This document shows positions 26,545 to 36,654 of a stretch of DNA of 64,000 nt, piece after piece. The DNA is taken from the NCBI GenBank assembly GCA_964605775.1, contig CAZSDU010000005.1, forward strand, positions 62,001 to 126,000. Direction: 5' to 3'. The notes under the pieces are model-generated. The model saw only the letters and a program-made list of their open reading frames with translations. It did no database searches and was not told the origin of the DNA. The translations under genes and the position numbers were made by a program. The stretch's first letter is position 1; each line of letters opens with the position of its first letter. This stretch comes from CAZSDU01 sp964605775. GTDB lineage: Bacteria; Bacteroidota; Bacteroidia; Bacteroidales; FEN-979.

Positions 26545-29500
26545 ATGAAAACAACTGCGATTTCAATGTTAAAAAATCCCGGCCGGATGATCATTTTATT
26601 CCCGGTGTTTGTACTCGTGATTGTTTTCCATCCAGACTTACTTATGGCCCAATGGAACACCAATACTTCGGTGAATATTCAGATATCCGGACTGTCTGAT
26701 GACGACATGGAATCGGTGGCTACGACGGACAATAAGACCTGGGTGGCGTTTTACAGCCAGAATGGAGGTTCTTATGATATGCGAGCCCAGTTAATTGATG
26801 CAAATGGCTATAAACTGCTTGGTCCCAACGGAGTCCTTGTGAGCAACCAGCCAACAGGCAGTGCAATTTTTGTTTTTAATGTCTGTGTGGATGCCTCCAA
26901 CAACTTAATTATCGGATGCCAGGATATAAGAAGTGGAAGCATGCAGGCGGTCATGTATAAAATATCCCAGACAGGAGCTCACTTATGGAATTCCACCGGC
27001 CTTATCCTCGGGCTTGGACTTGCTCCCTATCCAGCCGTTCTTTCGAGCGGAGAAGTGGTGGTGACATGGAATGAGGAAACCGGAAACACCCTGAAATTAC
27101 AGAAGATCACCACATCGGGGACCCTGGCGTGGGGCACTCCCATTTCTATAATGGTGGGCAGTAGTACGACAACTCGCGGACAGATTGCCCACAACCTGGG
27201 TGGAAAATTCACGATGGTCTATCAAAAGTCAGGAACAGGCATTTCCACTACTTTATATGCACAGATGTTCGATAATTCCGGGACAGCGCTTTATGCTCCC
27301 TTGCAAATCTGCAATCAAACCACCAGTGGCGCCAGATATTATTCCATGATTTCGGAAGGAGATACTACCTATTTTGGCTATTATAGTTCCAACGGTTTCC
27401 GTTTCAACTCATTTCTCCAGCGGATAAATCCTTCGGGTGTGATTCCCTGGGGCATAAACGGATCAAATTTCAATACTAATGTCGCGAGCAGTGATAATTA
27501 CCAAATGGAAACAGCCATTGCCATCACCCCCGGGAACAATTACGTTTGGGCTGTATGCACTTTCAGCAATACCAACCAGTCCCAGTATGGTGTTTATATC
27601 CAGAAATTTCTAAAAACCACCGGGACAAGGCAATTTACGGATGCGGCCAAGGTAGTTTATCCGATCAGTGCCAACAGTGACCGTCAGGTCGGGAAACTGG
27701 TACTGGTTGAATCCACCCCTATGTTTATGAGTTATGATGCCAGTGAAAAAATATATGCCACCCGGCTGGATGCAAACGGTAATTTTTCCTGGCCCGGAAA
27801 CCGGGTAGAGATAAGTTCCACAACAGCGTCGCCAGGAACCCCAAAGATGCGTTATGGATTCACTCCCGATGGCCCCAACCGTTGTGCCGGGGTATGGACT
27901 GAAAACAGGGGCAGCGGTTATCTGGGATATGCCCAGGGCATTTCTGTAGGGGGGCTCATCGGTCTGTTAGTCACAACCCAGGGCGGGGTTCCCTCCACGA
28001 TTACGACTCCCGGTGGAACATTGCAGTTGGTGGCCACTGTTTTCCCTGCTACTGCCAACCAAAACGTTAGCTGGAGCATAGTCCCGGGAACGGGGGCTGC
28101 CACGATCAGTTCATCAGGACTGGTATCAGCCGTGTTAGATGGCACCGTATATGCCAAAGCTACGTCGGTTCAGGACATCACGGTAAAAGATTCTTTGATG
28201 ATCACGATCTCCGGACAGGTTCCCCTGGCTCCTTCGGTGACTACCCTGGAGGCCACCAATATTACCGGAGCTTCGGCAACCCTTAACGGATCAGTAACTG
28301 CATTTAGTTCCAATGCAAATATTTCGTTTCAATGGGGGCCTTCACCCTCTTATGGTTACACGGCGACTGCAACCCCTTCCACTGCGAGTGGAAACGCTCC
28401 CACCCCTGTCATAGCCAATCTGACCGGTCTGGTAGAAGGAACAACTTATCATTTCCGTTGCGTTGCCGTGAACACGGTAGGAACCAGTTATGGCAGCGAT
28501 AAACAATTTACGACTTGTATGGTTCCCGGTACTCCGGGAAACATCACAGGTCCTGCCACAGTCTGCCAAAACCAGGAGAATGTCATCTACAGCATTGCGC
28601 CTGTCGTGAATGCGACCTCCTATATCTGGACTGTGCCGGGGGGCGCATTCATCACTTCAGGGGAAGGGACCAACATTATTACCGTGCATTTTTCTTCCAC
28701 TGCTGTATCGGGAAACATCAGCGTTGCCGGTACAAATTCCTGCATCACGGGAGCCTCTACCACCCTGGCCGTCACTGTGAATCCCGCTCCCACTCCTGTC
28801 ATCAGCGGTCCAAATTCAGCCTGTGCTGGTTCAGGTAGTTATAACTATTCCACTTCCACAGGGATGAGCAATTACGTTTGGACCATTTCTCCCGGAGGTG
28901 AAATTATTTCAGGTGAAGGAACCCCGTCCATTGTTGTTCACTGGAATACAACCGGATTCCAGAATGTTCAGGTAAACTACAACAATGCCAATGGCTGCCA
29001 TGCCCAGAGTCCTACCATTTATGATGTCGTGGTGGAAAATGTCCCCTCAGCTGCAGGAGATATTACCGGCCCATCCAGTGTATGTGCAGGAAGTCAGGGC
29101 AAAGTTTATACTGTAAATCCGATTGCAGGAGCATCTACCTACCAGTGGATTCTGCCTCCGGGGGCTATCATTGTTTCCGGGTCCGGAACCAATAGTATTG
29201 TGTTGAACTATGCCTTTAATTCCGTTTCCGGCAACCTGAGCGTTTCAGGTGAAAATAATTGCGGAAGCGGAACGAGTTCTGGCATCAGTATAATCGTCAA
29301 CCCGGCTCCCCCTAAACCAATGGTCACGGTCAACGGCTATGTGCTGACTTCGAGCGCTGCCCAGGGAAATCAATGGTACCGGGATAGCTTTCTGATTCCC
29401 GGAGCCAATGAACAAAGCTACGTAGTAACCATGACGGGATGGTACTGGACAATAGTCACCGCAGGGGGCTGCCCCTCCGATTCATCCAACAATATCCATG

Positions 29501-29793
29501 TTGTATTTGTAGGAATTGATGATAAACCGGGAAAATCCGTGCACATCTATCCTGTTCCCAACGAAGGGAAATTCAATATCCGCATTAACAATGATGCTGA
29601 ACAGGATTACCGGCTTCAAATTTTCAATCCCCTGGGAATTAAAATCTATGAAAAAGAAGGCGGCAGCATCAACCATAACAACATCTTGGTTGTTGATCTT
29701 GGTCGTGTGTCTGCCGGGCTCTATACAATCATCCTGAATCATGGGGATGAACAATCAATACATAAAGTTTTAATCCATCCTCAAACTTATTAA
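26545..29793 (+). CDS. Secreted T9SS cargo protein with Big_2, FN3-like and PKD-like repeats
   Basis: About 1082 residues from ATG at 26545 (an ATG 6 bases upstream is equally possible). A signal peptide ends near LLMAQW. The first 430 residues form a repetitive beta-propeller-like part. Next come a Big_2 domain (GGTLQLVATVFPATANQNVSWSI), an FN3-like domain (ATLNGSVTAFSSNANISFQWG), and three PKD-like/Ig-like repeats that each begin ITGPxxVC. The protein ends in a type A T9SS sorting domain: YPVPNEGKFNIRIN ... GLYTIIL ... HKVLIH. Such proteins are exported through the type IX machinery to the cell surface and are often adhesins. No enzyme motif is seen. It stands alone. Confidence 0.88.
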   Translation: MKTTAISMLKNPGRMIILFPVFVLVIVFHPDLLMAQWNTNTSVNIQISGLSDDDMESVATTDNKTWVAFYSQNGGSYDMRAQLIDANGYKLLGPNGVLVSNQPTGSAIFVFNVCVDASNNLIIGCQDIRSGSMQAVMYKISQTGAHLWNSTGLILGLGLAPYPAVLSSGEVVVTWNEETGNTLKLQKITTSGTLAWGTPISIMVGSSTTTRGQIAHNLGGKFTMVYQKSGTGISTTLYAQMFDNSGTALYAPLQICNQTTSGARYYSMISEGDTTYFGYYSSNGFRFNSFLQRINPSGVIPWGINGSNFNTNVASSDNYQMETAIAITPGNNYVWAVCTFSNTNQSQYGVYIQKFLKTTGTRQFTDAAKVVYPISANSDRQVGKLVLVESTPMFMSYDASEKIYATRLDANGNFSWPGNRVEISSTTASPGTPKMRYGFTPDGPNRCAGVWTENRGSGYLGYAQGISVGGLIGLLVTTQGGVPSTITTPGGTLQLVATVFPATANQNVSWSIVPGTGAATISSSGLVSAVLDGTVYAKATSVQDITVKDSLMITISGQVPLAPSVTTLEATNITGASATLNGSVTAFSSNANISFQWGPSPSYGYTATATPSTASGNAPTPVIANLTGLVEGTTYHFRCVAVNTVGTSYGSDKQFTTCMVPGTPGNITGPATVCQNQENVIYSIAPVVNATSYIWTVPGGAFITSGEGTNIITVHFSSTAVSGNISVAGTNSCITGASTTLAVTVNPAPTPVISGPNSACAGSGSYNYSTSTGMSNYVWTISPGGEIISGEGTPSIVVHWNTTGFQNVQVNYNNANGCHAQSPTIYDVVVENVPSAAGDITGPSSVCAGSQGKVYTVNPIAGASTYQWILPPGAIIVSGSGTNSIVLNYAFNSVSGNLSVSGENNCGSGTSSGISIIVNPAPPKPMVTVNGYVLTSSAAQGNQWYRDSFLIPGANEQSYVVTMTGWYWTIVTAGGCPSDSSNNIHVVFVGIDDKPGKSVHIYPVPNEGKFNIRINNDAEQDYRLQIFNPLGIKIYEKEGGSINHNNILVVDLGRVSAGLYTIILNHGDEQSIHKVLIHPQTY

Positions 29794-29880
29794 CCATGCA
29801 TTCGATGATTTTATCAGCCTGTGGCTTATTGATCGGGTGGCCAGATTGTAACAATAGAGCTATCGAGTGGATGAGCTGGT

Positions 29881-29911
29881 GAAAAAGGGTGTATCTTGAA
29901 TCAAGCTACAC
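29881..29911 (-). terminator. Intrinsic terminator of the redoxin gene
   Basis: GTGTATCTTGA and TCAAGCTACAC form an 11-base stem with one mismatch around a single base (29889-29911). On the minus strand it is followed by a T-run (A-run 29882-29886 on +). It begins just after the redoxin stop codon at 29913-29915. Confidence 0.75.
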
Positions 29912-29912
29912 T

Positions 29913-31412
29913 TCAGTGAAGAATATCCTTAATGACTTTCATCACATGTTTGGTTGAAGGTCGGTCTTCCGTCATCTGGCTGATGTATTTCCAACGAAGT
30001 ATTCCTTCTTTATCAATCAGGTAAATGGCTGACACATTCTGTTCTGATTGAGCATTATCCCAGAATTCCGTAAACAGTTTCAGTCGTTTTGAAAGGGTCC
30101 GTTTTTCATCGCATAAAACAGGAAAAGCCTTGGAGGGAATTCCCTTAGACAAATCAAACGTTATGGGGAAATGATTTTTAGTCCACAGTGAGAACTCCCC
30201 CTGGATTCTTGGAAGCGGTCCATCTTTAGGATTTTTAATCTCTTCCATTGTTTTCATGTTATCCGGGAACTGGGAAAACCAGTCAGCAATACGTTCCTGG
30301 CTATAAGGCATCACAAATACCACTTCCACATCGTACTTTTTCTGGAATTGTTCTTTTTGTTCCAATTCTGCCATTTCCAGATACTGATATGGACAGAAAG
30401 CACACCAGCTGTTTCCGACCCAGCCACGGGGGAACATCAGCAGTATATTTTTCCCACGGTGGGCCATCAGTGAAAACTCCCCTCCGCCATAAACCGGCAG
30501 GCTGAATTCAGGCATGGGTTCCCCGGAAATGGCAGGAAGCAGATCGTTAAGGGTTTTATCAGTTCTTGGGGTTGACAAAGCGTTGAACAATTTCCAGTGA
30601 TCTGAATCCCTGTAAAGTTGAAGGTACTCAATATTGCGTATAGTCTGTATCCTGATCATGGCCATTCCGGCCATAATATCAAGGATTTCAAAGGTATTAT
30701 CACGTTGAGTTTCTTCCTGGCGTCCGATTTCCGCCAGGGCATTTTTTTCCAGGGATTCAAAACGCAAGCGTTGGAGGGCTGATCGTCCATCCCTCCCGAT
30801 AGGGATGACATTGACCCTGGAAAAATCAGGGCTTACAAATTTCTGGATTTTCGAAGCATCACATCCCTGAGTTCCCCGGATATAAGCAGATACCGCCGAT
30901 GCTATATCCTTTGTCTCCTGTTCCTGCTTGAAATCCTTCGTCCATGAAGCATTCTGAGGGGAATTCCAGAGTACATTGATGATCTTCCATTCCCCGTTAA
31001 TTTTAACCATCTGGAGGTAGTCATTGAATTTTGCGGAGTTTAGCTTTACCATGGCAATATCAGGAGTCATTTGCAAAATATCAATACTGATATGACGGGA
31101 GGTATCGGCAAGGAAACCAAGCTTGGCTGCCGATAGCTCAACCAGACTGCTATAGGTTGAATAGGTCAGGACAACCTGACCGGTTCTTGGAAGAAACCTT
31201 GGATATGCTTTATTCAGGTCAGGATGGATGGCTTTACTCATTCTTTCTCCATCGCCGGAATAATAGCCTTCGGCATAGTTCAGGGCCGTCTTTCTGATCG
31301 AGTCTTCAGTGGCCGATGGTTTCAGGATGACTGGAGAAACTTTTCCGGTCTGCTGGGCCAGTATGATCATGCAAGATGCAAGCATCAGTAGGGATAGAAT
31401 AATCTTCTTCAT
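29913..31412 (-). CDS. Exported AhpC/TSA-type redoxin with two NTF2-like domains
   Basis: A 499-residue periplasmic protein starting at ATG 31412, which opens the signal peptide; a longer frame adds 18 residues. Two NTF2/lumazine-binding-like domains lie in tandem (about 30-155 and 165-290). Each closes with a similar strand pair: DYLQMVKINGEWKIINVLWNSP and EYLQLYRDSDHWKLFNALSTP. The C-terminal redoxin domain (about 310-495) is thioredoxin-fold with NSWCAFCPYQYLEMAEL, a CxxC pair, and a second Cys in the VLCDEKRTLSKRL segment. It likely reduces or detoxifies peroxides. A terminator follows directly. Confidence 0.85.
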   Translation of the reverse strand: MKKIILSLLMLASCMIILAQQTGKVSPVILKPSATEDSIRKTALNYAEGYYSGDGERMSKAIHPDLNKAYPRFLPRTGQVVLTYSTYSSLVELSAAKLGFLADTSRHISIDILQMTPDIAMVKLNSAKFNDYLQMVKINGEWKIINVLWNSPQNASWTKDFKQEQETKDIASAVSAYIRGTQGCDASKIQKFVSPDFSRVNVIPIGRDGRSALQRLRFESLEKNALAEIGRQEETQRDNTFEILDIMAGMAMIRIQTIRNIEYLQLYRDSDHWKLFNALSTPRTDKTLNDLLPAISGEPMPEFSLPVYGGGEFSLMAHRGKNILLMFPRGWVGNSWCAFCPYQYLEMAELEQKEQFQKKYDVEVVFVMPYSQERIADWFSQFPDNMKTMEEIKNPKDGPLPRIQGEFSLWTKNHFPITFDLSKGIPSKAFPVLCDEKRTLSKRLKLFTEFWDNAQSEQNVSAIYLIDKEGILRWKYISQMTEDRPSTKHVMKVIKDILH

Positions 31413-31557
31413 GATAATCCGGGTTTGAAAATAATGGATACAAGTTATCAGGAATAACCCGGGCATGAAACAGAAATCGGTCTTTTCGTGTGGATTAACG
31501 ATGAACGGGCAGGAATCATCGCTTTCTCATGGTTGAAAGGGCTTGAATGAAAAAAAA

Positions 31558-33294
31558 TTATAAAATAATGCATTTCCTGGTAAGGATGAATCTGTCAGTT
31601 GTGAGCCGCAAGAAATAGATGCCCGGGCTGATGTCGCCGGTATTCCAATTTACATGCTGACAGCCGGCTTTCTGAGGTTCATCGACCAGCAATTTTAACT
31701 GTTTGCCGCCGAGGTCGTAAACGGCCAGGGAAACCCTTGCAGCTTTTTCAAGCCGATAGTTGATGGTAGCAGAAGTGTGAATGGGATTTGGATATACCGG
31801 GTCCAATTCCATGTACTGCGATTCGCCCGGGGACTCGTTAATACCTAACATTTTATTGAGTTCTTTGATCGCGTAATTCAATTCCACGTCAATACTGTCA
31901 ACATAAAGCAGATCGATAACCGTATCATTAAGCGGCACCCGGATATCAGGAATGACCCCGCCCGTCATGCTTAAATCGCCTTCGAGCTGTATCCTGAGGT
32001 CTTTGTCCAGAGATTGCCCATAAGGATACCTCAGGTATAGATCATCTGGAGGCGGAGTAATATAAATTTTATACTCAACCATTCCGAATGAGCCGTTTGT
32101 ACCATGAAAACCAACTACCCTGCAATCAGGCAGTCGTTGCAATGTCATCGGAATACCCTCACCTGAACTGATATTTCGGGGACTGACAAGGACCATTACG
32201 GGTTTTGTAAAACGGAGCCCTTGTGGTTCAATAAACAAAGAGCCGTGGGGATACTTCGGGTTAATGTAGCCCTCTGCTGTGCCAGGCTTGAAGTGAGAGA
32301 TGGATTCCGGCCAGATTTCAATAGAATCATTGGCCGGATTATACCAGGTCTGGTATTCATAAAGGACTGTATCCTGATAAAAGAATCCGGAGAAAGCCGC
32401 GGACAAGGCATCATCGCCACCGGCATTCACCCGCATATCAAGTATTAATCCATGAACCCCCTGAGTATTAAACCCTTCAATAGCATTTCTGAAACCGTTG
32501 TAGATCTGCTTCACGGCCGCTGAATCATCGCCATGTTCCATGGTAAGCTTGATATAACCGTACTCTTCCGGTTCAATAATTCTGCTGCTTACCACCGGAC
32601 CAGGGTTTGATTCCACAGGCGACATGGAGGTCTGGTTATAGGTGTCGTAGTTATCATCAACCGCAATAAGGGTAACGGTGACCGGATCATCTGCACCCCG
32701 GTTTTTGAATTTGAGTTTTATCGAACAGCCCACCGGAGCCCTTCCGATAAAACGGTACTGGTTCATCTGCTTACATTCGAGGGTTGCAGGATTTGTTTCA
32801 GCCCATAAAACAGATACGGTATCCATTGCTTCCTGAACCGAATGATCATTGATTTCCAGTATCTCTGCCCCAAAACAGACTCCGGCAATAGTGGCCGGTG
32901 AGCCAGGGTTTGCCACAACCACAATGATTCGTCCGTCATCAAGTTTCGTTAAAACAAACCCGTAGCTCCCACCGACCTGCTGGTACATGGCTTTTGCCTT
33001 GCGATCAGCCCACCCTTTCAGTAAAACATGGCCATCAGGGATCGCGGCAACATACTCTCTCAGCCCTTTGTAAAATGCCATGGTATCACTGGTCTCCCCT
33101 GAAGTAACTATTTTGGGTCTGATTCCGGAATCTAGAGCATTCCATTGAATACCTTTCCATTTTCCAAAGGGATAGGATCTCGAAAATTGCAGATGCATGT
33201 TGTCGTAAGCAGCGACAAATACGTTGGACTGGGCCAGCAGATAAAAAGGGATGAGGATGAATAGCCCCACCATCATCAGCCTTCTTATTTTCAT
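31558..33294 (-). CDS. S41-type protease with PDZ and T9SS sorting domain
   Basis: A 578-residue secreted protein with signal peptide (to LLAQSN). A helical N-terminal domain precedes a PDZ-like domain (about 95-190, NPGSPATIAGVCFGAEILEIN). The S41 tail-specific protease core follows (about 200-460): GYIKLTMEHGDD, GLILDMRVNAGGDDALSAAF and the nucleophile region VSPRNISSGEGI. A C-terminal type A T9SS sorting domain has the YPNPIHTSATINYRLE motif. S41 proteases of Bacteroidota act on peptides at the surface. No conventional Lys partner was located by eye, so activity is not certain. Confidence 0.87.
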   Translation of the reverse strand: MKIRRLMMVGLFILIPFYLLAQSNVFVAAYDNMHLQFSRSYPFGKWKGIQWNALDSGIRPKIVTSGETSDTMAFYKGLREYVAAIPDGHVLLKGWADRKAKAMYQQVGGSYGFVLTKLDDGRIIVVVANPGSPATIAGVCFGAEILEINDHSVQEAMDTVSVLWAETNPATLECKQMNQYRFIGRAPVGCSIKLKFKNRGADDPVTVTLIAVDDNYDTYNQTSMSPVESNPGPVVSSRIIEPEEYGYIKLTMEHGDDSAAVKQIYNGFRNAIEGFNTQGVHGLILDMRVNAGGDDALSAAFSGFFYQDTVLYEYQTWYNPANDSIEIWPESISHFKPGTAEGYINPKYPHGSLFIEPQGLRFTKPVMVLVSPRNISSGEGIPMTLQRLPDCRVVGFHGTNGSFGMVEYKIYITPPPDDLYLRYPYGQSLDKDLRIQLEGDLSMTGGVIPDIRVPLNDTVIDLLYVDSIDVELNYAIKELNKMLGINESPGESQYMELDPVYPNPIHTSATINYRLEKAARVSLAVYDLGGKQLKLLVDEPQKAGCQHVNWNTGDISPGIYFLRLTTDRFILTRKCIIL

Positions 33295-33353
33295 GGTAAA
33301 AAAAATGAATTGACTAAGCTGCTAATGTATGCAAAAAAAGACTGATTGTCAAG

Positions 33354-35042
33354 CTAGTTCACAAACTGCTTTGCATAGTATTTGGCCGTCAGTTTTTCTC
33401 CTGTGGCTTTTTCGATCATTTCATTCCAATACCATTTGCTTCCCGGCATGAATACCTTGTCCTTCAGGTAAATCCCCACTTCCTTGTTGCCCATGAAGCT
33501 CTGGAACTTATAATCCTCCGAATTCAGCACATTGCCGACGATATAGTAGTATAGCTGTGAGGCAAGCAATTCCCCCAAGAGGTAATTGTGATAATAGCAG
33601 GGATAAGTGGCGATGTGAATCTTTGTTGCCCAATCAGGTTCGTTACGGCCTTCCGGACGTTTCATCAACTGATATTGTTCGACCAGATCCCACCATAGTT
33701 TATTGAGGTCCTGGTCGGGATTCTTATACATTTCTTTTTCGAAACGATACATTACCTGTGCCCAGCGGCTGAATACCAACTGATCGAGGCGAAGGGTTTT
33801 GAAACTGTTCTTGGCAATGATTAATTTTTCTGCCTCGTTGATTCCGACCATATCCCTGATCCACTGAGGATTCCTGGAAAATCGTCCGAACATCATGGCA
33901 ATGGCTTCAGTGGTAAAGGTATGAGCCGGATCACGGAGGATAAAAGGCAGGTTGGTGTCTATGTTTTTATCATAAACTGCATGACCGAATTCATGCAGCA
34001 TGGTATTCATCCAGTAAGAGTTCGGTTTTATATTGCACAGCACCCTTACATCTCCGGCATTATCAATATCGGTACAGAAAGCATGTTGGTTTTTTCCTGG
34101 TTTTTCATACAGATCGCTGTTCTTCATGATATCGTCGGCTGGTAAGCCGATCCCATCATAATAAACCGAGGTGAGGGTTTCCAGGTTCTTATCCTTGTAA
34201 TATTTGTCCAGATCAACATCATAGATTTTCGGAGCTTCCTGAAAGAAACGGTTCTGGTAATTCCAGGGCATGAGTTCTTCTTTCCCCTTCAAACCATAAT
34301 ACTTCACAAAATAATCATCGATTTCACCTTTGACCTGAGCAAAAGCATTTTTTGTCAGGCTGTCGAGCTCGTCAAAAAGCCGGCTGATTTCCTTTGGATC
34401 CTGATCGCTAAGGGTCAGGCTCATTTCATGATAATTTTTGAATCCAAGATCCTTGGCCACTTCATTGCGGAGCTTCACCAGCTTTTTCACATCCTCAGCA
34501 ACCACCCCACCGATTTTTTTCTGGGCTTCCCATACTTCCTTCTGGTATTTTACATCCTTGGAGTTCCTGAGTACCTCTTCCACATCATTGTCAGATAATT
34601 TCCTGCCTTTCACTTCAGTACGGAAATTTCCGTATTTCTGTTCTATCATGGTTCCCATTCTAATCATGGCATTCAGCTTCCCGGTATCGGCTTTGGCCAT
34701 GAGGAACGAACGGTACAGCACATCCAGCTGACGGAGCAGAAGACTATCGGTGATCAATCCCGAAACCTTGATCTCTTCAAGTTTCTTCAACTTTTCCTTA
34801 TCGGCATACAGTGCCATATACTTAAGATTCAGATCTTCGGCTTTCTTGAAATCTTCCGGTTTCCCTGAAATGGCGGCATCCCAGGAAGCAAGCGTTACCT
34901 GTTTGTAGAGCGGGATCAGCAAAGAATCATGCTGTTTGATGAAATTCACAAGTTCCTGATTCATTTTTTCTTTTTTTGATGCACAGCCGACCATCAAAAA
35001 CACTGAAATGACCAGCAGAAATAAAGACTTTAACGTTTTCAT
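33354..35042 (-). CDS. M2-like (ACE-type) zinc metallopeptidase, lipoprotein
   Basis: A 562-residue protein from ATG 35042, with a lipoprotein signal ending in MVGC. Its body is mostly helical. The gluzincin motif HEFGH (about 349-353) is followed by the downstream Glu of TTEAIAMMFG about 24 residues later. This pattern, with NYHEMSLTLSDQDP upstream, fits the M2/M3-related peptidyl-dipeptidase A family. It is likely anchored in the outer or inner membrane, trimming peptides in the periplasm. cysS starts on the same strand about 26 bases upstream. Confidence 0.9.
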   Translation of the reverse strand: MKTLKSLFLLVISVFLMVGCASKKEKMNQELVNFIKQHDSLLIPLYKQVTLASWDAAISGKPEDFKKAEDLNLKYMALYADKEKLKKLEEIKVSGLITDSLLLRQLDVLYRSFLMAKADTGKLNAMIRMGTMIEQKYGNFRTEVKGRKLSDNDVEEVLRNSKDVKYQKEVWEAQKKIGGVVAEDVKKLVKLRNEVAKDLGFKNYHEMSLTLSDQDPKEISRLFDELDSLTKNAFAQVKGEIDDYFVKYYGLKGKEELMPWNYQNRFFQEAPKIYDVDLDKYYKDKNLETLTSVYYDGIGLPADDIMKNSDLYEKPGKNQHAFCTDIDNAGDVRVLCNIKPNSYWMNTMLHEFGHAVYDKNIDTNLPFILRDPAHTFTTEAIAMMFGRFSRNPQWIRDMVGINEAEKLIIAKNSFKTLRLDQLVFSRWAQVMYRFEKEMYKNPDQDLNKLWWDLVEQYQLMKRPEGRNEPDWATKIHIATYPCYYHNYLLGELLASQLYYYIVGNVLNSEDYKFQSFMGNKEVGIYLKDKVFMPGSKWYWNEMIEKATGEKLTAKYYAKQFVN

Positions 35043-35068
35043 AGACAATTGAATTAATAATTAAATAT

Positions 35069-36580
35069 TCACTCCATATTCCAGCTTGTTTCCTCTTTCC
35101 CGTCTTTTACAACGATATGCAGTTTATTCAGTGCGTCCCTGATCTGGTCAGAGGTTTCCCAGTCTTTGGTTTCCCTTGATTTCTGACGGATCTTCAGGAT
35201 CAGATCCATTAATCCGTCAAGGTAAACCGACTGATCGGTAGCGTGTTCGTTTGTTAGTCCGAGGATGTCAAAAACGAATATTTCAAACATTTTTTTCAGC
35301 GAATCCAATTCCTCAAACGTAATACTTTCTTTTTTATCATTCACTGAATTGATGACATGAACAGCCTCAAAAAGGCTGGCGATCACCATGGGACTATTAA
35401 AGTCGTCGTTCATCGCGGCATAGCAGGCGTCAAAAAGATCGGCGACAGGCGATGGGCGACGGATGATGGGGGATCGCGGATCTCGGATTTCAGATCGCGG
35501 ATCTTTCTGAGGGGAGGACATTTTAATCAGTATCTCATAAGCTGTCATCAGGCGTTTCAATCCTTTTTCCGCCGCTTCCAGGGCTTCGTTTGAAAAATCG
35601 AAGGTGGAGCGGTAGTGAGCCTGCAACATAAAGAAACGGATGGTCATGGGGCTGTATGCTTTCAGAAGCTCCTTGTGATTCCCGGTGAAAAATTCCTCAA
35701 GGGTAATGAAGTTCCCCAGGGATTTGCCCATTTTCTGACCATTGATGGTGATCATGTTGTTGTGCATCCAATATTTCGCGGGTGTCACCCGGTTTGCGAT
35801 CTGCGATTGGGCGATTTCCGACTCATGATGAGGAAAGAGAAGGTCCATGCCACCGCCGTGGATGTCGAATTGTAGTCCGAGGTATTTGGCGCTCATGGCC
35901 GAACATTCCAGATGCCATCCCGGAAAGCCATCGCTCCAGGGCGAGGGCCAGCGCATGATGTGTTCGGGTTGGGCCTTCTTCCAGAGCGCGAAATCGGCCG
36001 GATGACGTTTTTCTTCCTGAGCTTCAAGGTTACGGGTATTGGTAAGCAGGTCGTCGAGCACACGACCTGAAAGCCGGCCATACTGATATGTTTTGTTGTA
36101 TTTTTCTATGTCGAAATATACAGAGCCGTTCACTTCATAAGCATAACCTGCATCCAGTATCTGCTGAACCAGACTGATCTGTTCGATGATATGACCGGAA
36201 GCACGGGGTTCTATGGATGGTCGTTTTACATTCAGTGCCTCCATATACAGGAAATACCGGTCGGCATAGTATTGGGCGATCTCCATCGGTTCCACTTGTT
36301 CCAGTCTTGCTTTCTTGGCGATCTTATCCTCTCCTTCATCGAGGTCGGCTTCGAGATGACCGACATCGGTTATGTTTCTAACATAGCGCACCTTATATCC
36401 CAGATGCTGAAGATAGCGGAACACCAGGTCGAAAGTGATGGCCGGGCGGGCATGTCCCAGATGCGGATCACCATACACCGTGGGACCACAAACATACATC
36501 CCGACGAAAGGCGGATGGAGGGGTTCGAAAAGTTCTTTATTCCGGGATAATGTATTGTAAAGAAACAGCCTGGATTCCAT
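35069..36580 (-). CDS. cysS: Cysteinyl-tRNA synthetase
   Basis: A 503-residue class I synthetase that charges tRNA-Cys. The zinc-binding CGPTVY motif (about 30-36), the HIGH equivalent HLGHARP (about 40-46) and KMSKS as KMGKSLGN (about 282) are clear. Zinc ligands include the WHLECSAMS and PHHESEIAQS segments. The C-terminal DALR-type helical domain ends with SDQIRDALNKLHIVVKDGK. Just before that domain, residues 360-380 are an in-frame insertion of nine 7-base repeats (see repeat entry), not found in other CysRS families. About 26 bases separate it from the M2-like peptidase downstream. Confidence 0.96.
   Translation of the reverse strand: MESRLFLYNTLSRNKELFEPLHPPFVGMYVCGPTVYGDPHLGHARPAITFDLVFRYLQHLGYKVRYVRNITDVGHLEADLDEGEDKIAKKARLEQVEPMEIAQYYADRYFLYMEALNVKRPSIEPRASGHIIEQISLVQQILDAGYAYEVNGSVYFDIEKYNKTYQYGRLSGRVLDDLLTNTRNLEAQEEKRHPADFALWKKAQPEHIMRWPSPWSDGFPGWHLECSAMSAKYLGLQFDIHGGGMDLLFPHHESEIAQSQIANRVTPAKYWMHNNMITINGQKMGKSLGNFITLEEFFTGNHKELLKAYSPMTIRFFMLQAHYRSTFDFSNEALEAAEKGLKRLMTAYEILIKMSSPQKDPRSEIRDPRSPIIRRPSPVADLFDACYAAMNDDFNSPMVIASLFEAVHVINSVNDKKESITFEELDSLKKMFEIFVFDILGLTNEHATDQSVYLDGLMDLILKIRQKSRETKDWETSDQIRDALNKLHIVVKDGKEETSWNME
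35441..35503. repeat. Nine tandem degenerate heptanucleotide repeats inside cysS
   Basis: The 63 bases divide into nine heptads such as GGCGACA, GGCGATG, GGCGACG, GATGATG, GGGGATC and GCGGATC, with GCGGATC occurring twice 21 bases apart. Each unit keeps a GAT/GAC core. Nine heptads equal 21 codons, so the cysS frame is kept and 21 extra residues rich in Asp-Pro-Arg-Ser result. Confidence 0.75.
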
Positions 36581-36654
36581 CGGTAAAGAATAAACAGGAC
36601 AAAGGTAGGAATTTTTGGAAATTTGTTATCTTCACATCTTAAATCCTTATCATC

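Noticed and set aside
35793..35825. Second possible heptad series (GCGATCT, GCGATTG, GGCGATT) in cysS
   Set aside because: These bases encode the conserved EIAQS zinc-site region of normal length, so the period is probably chance.
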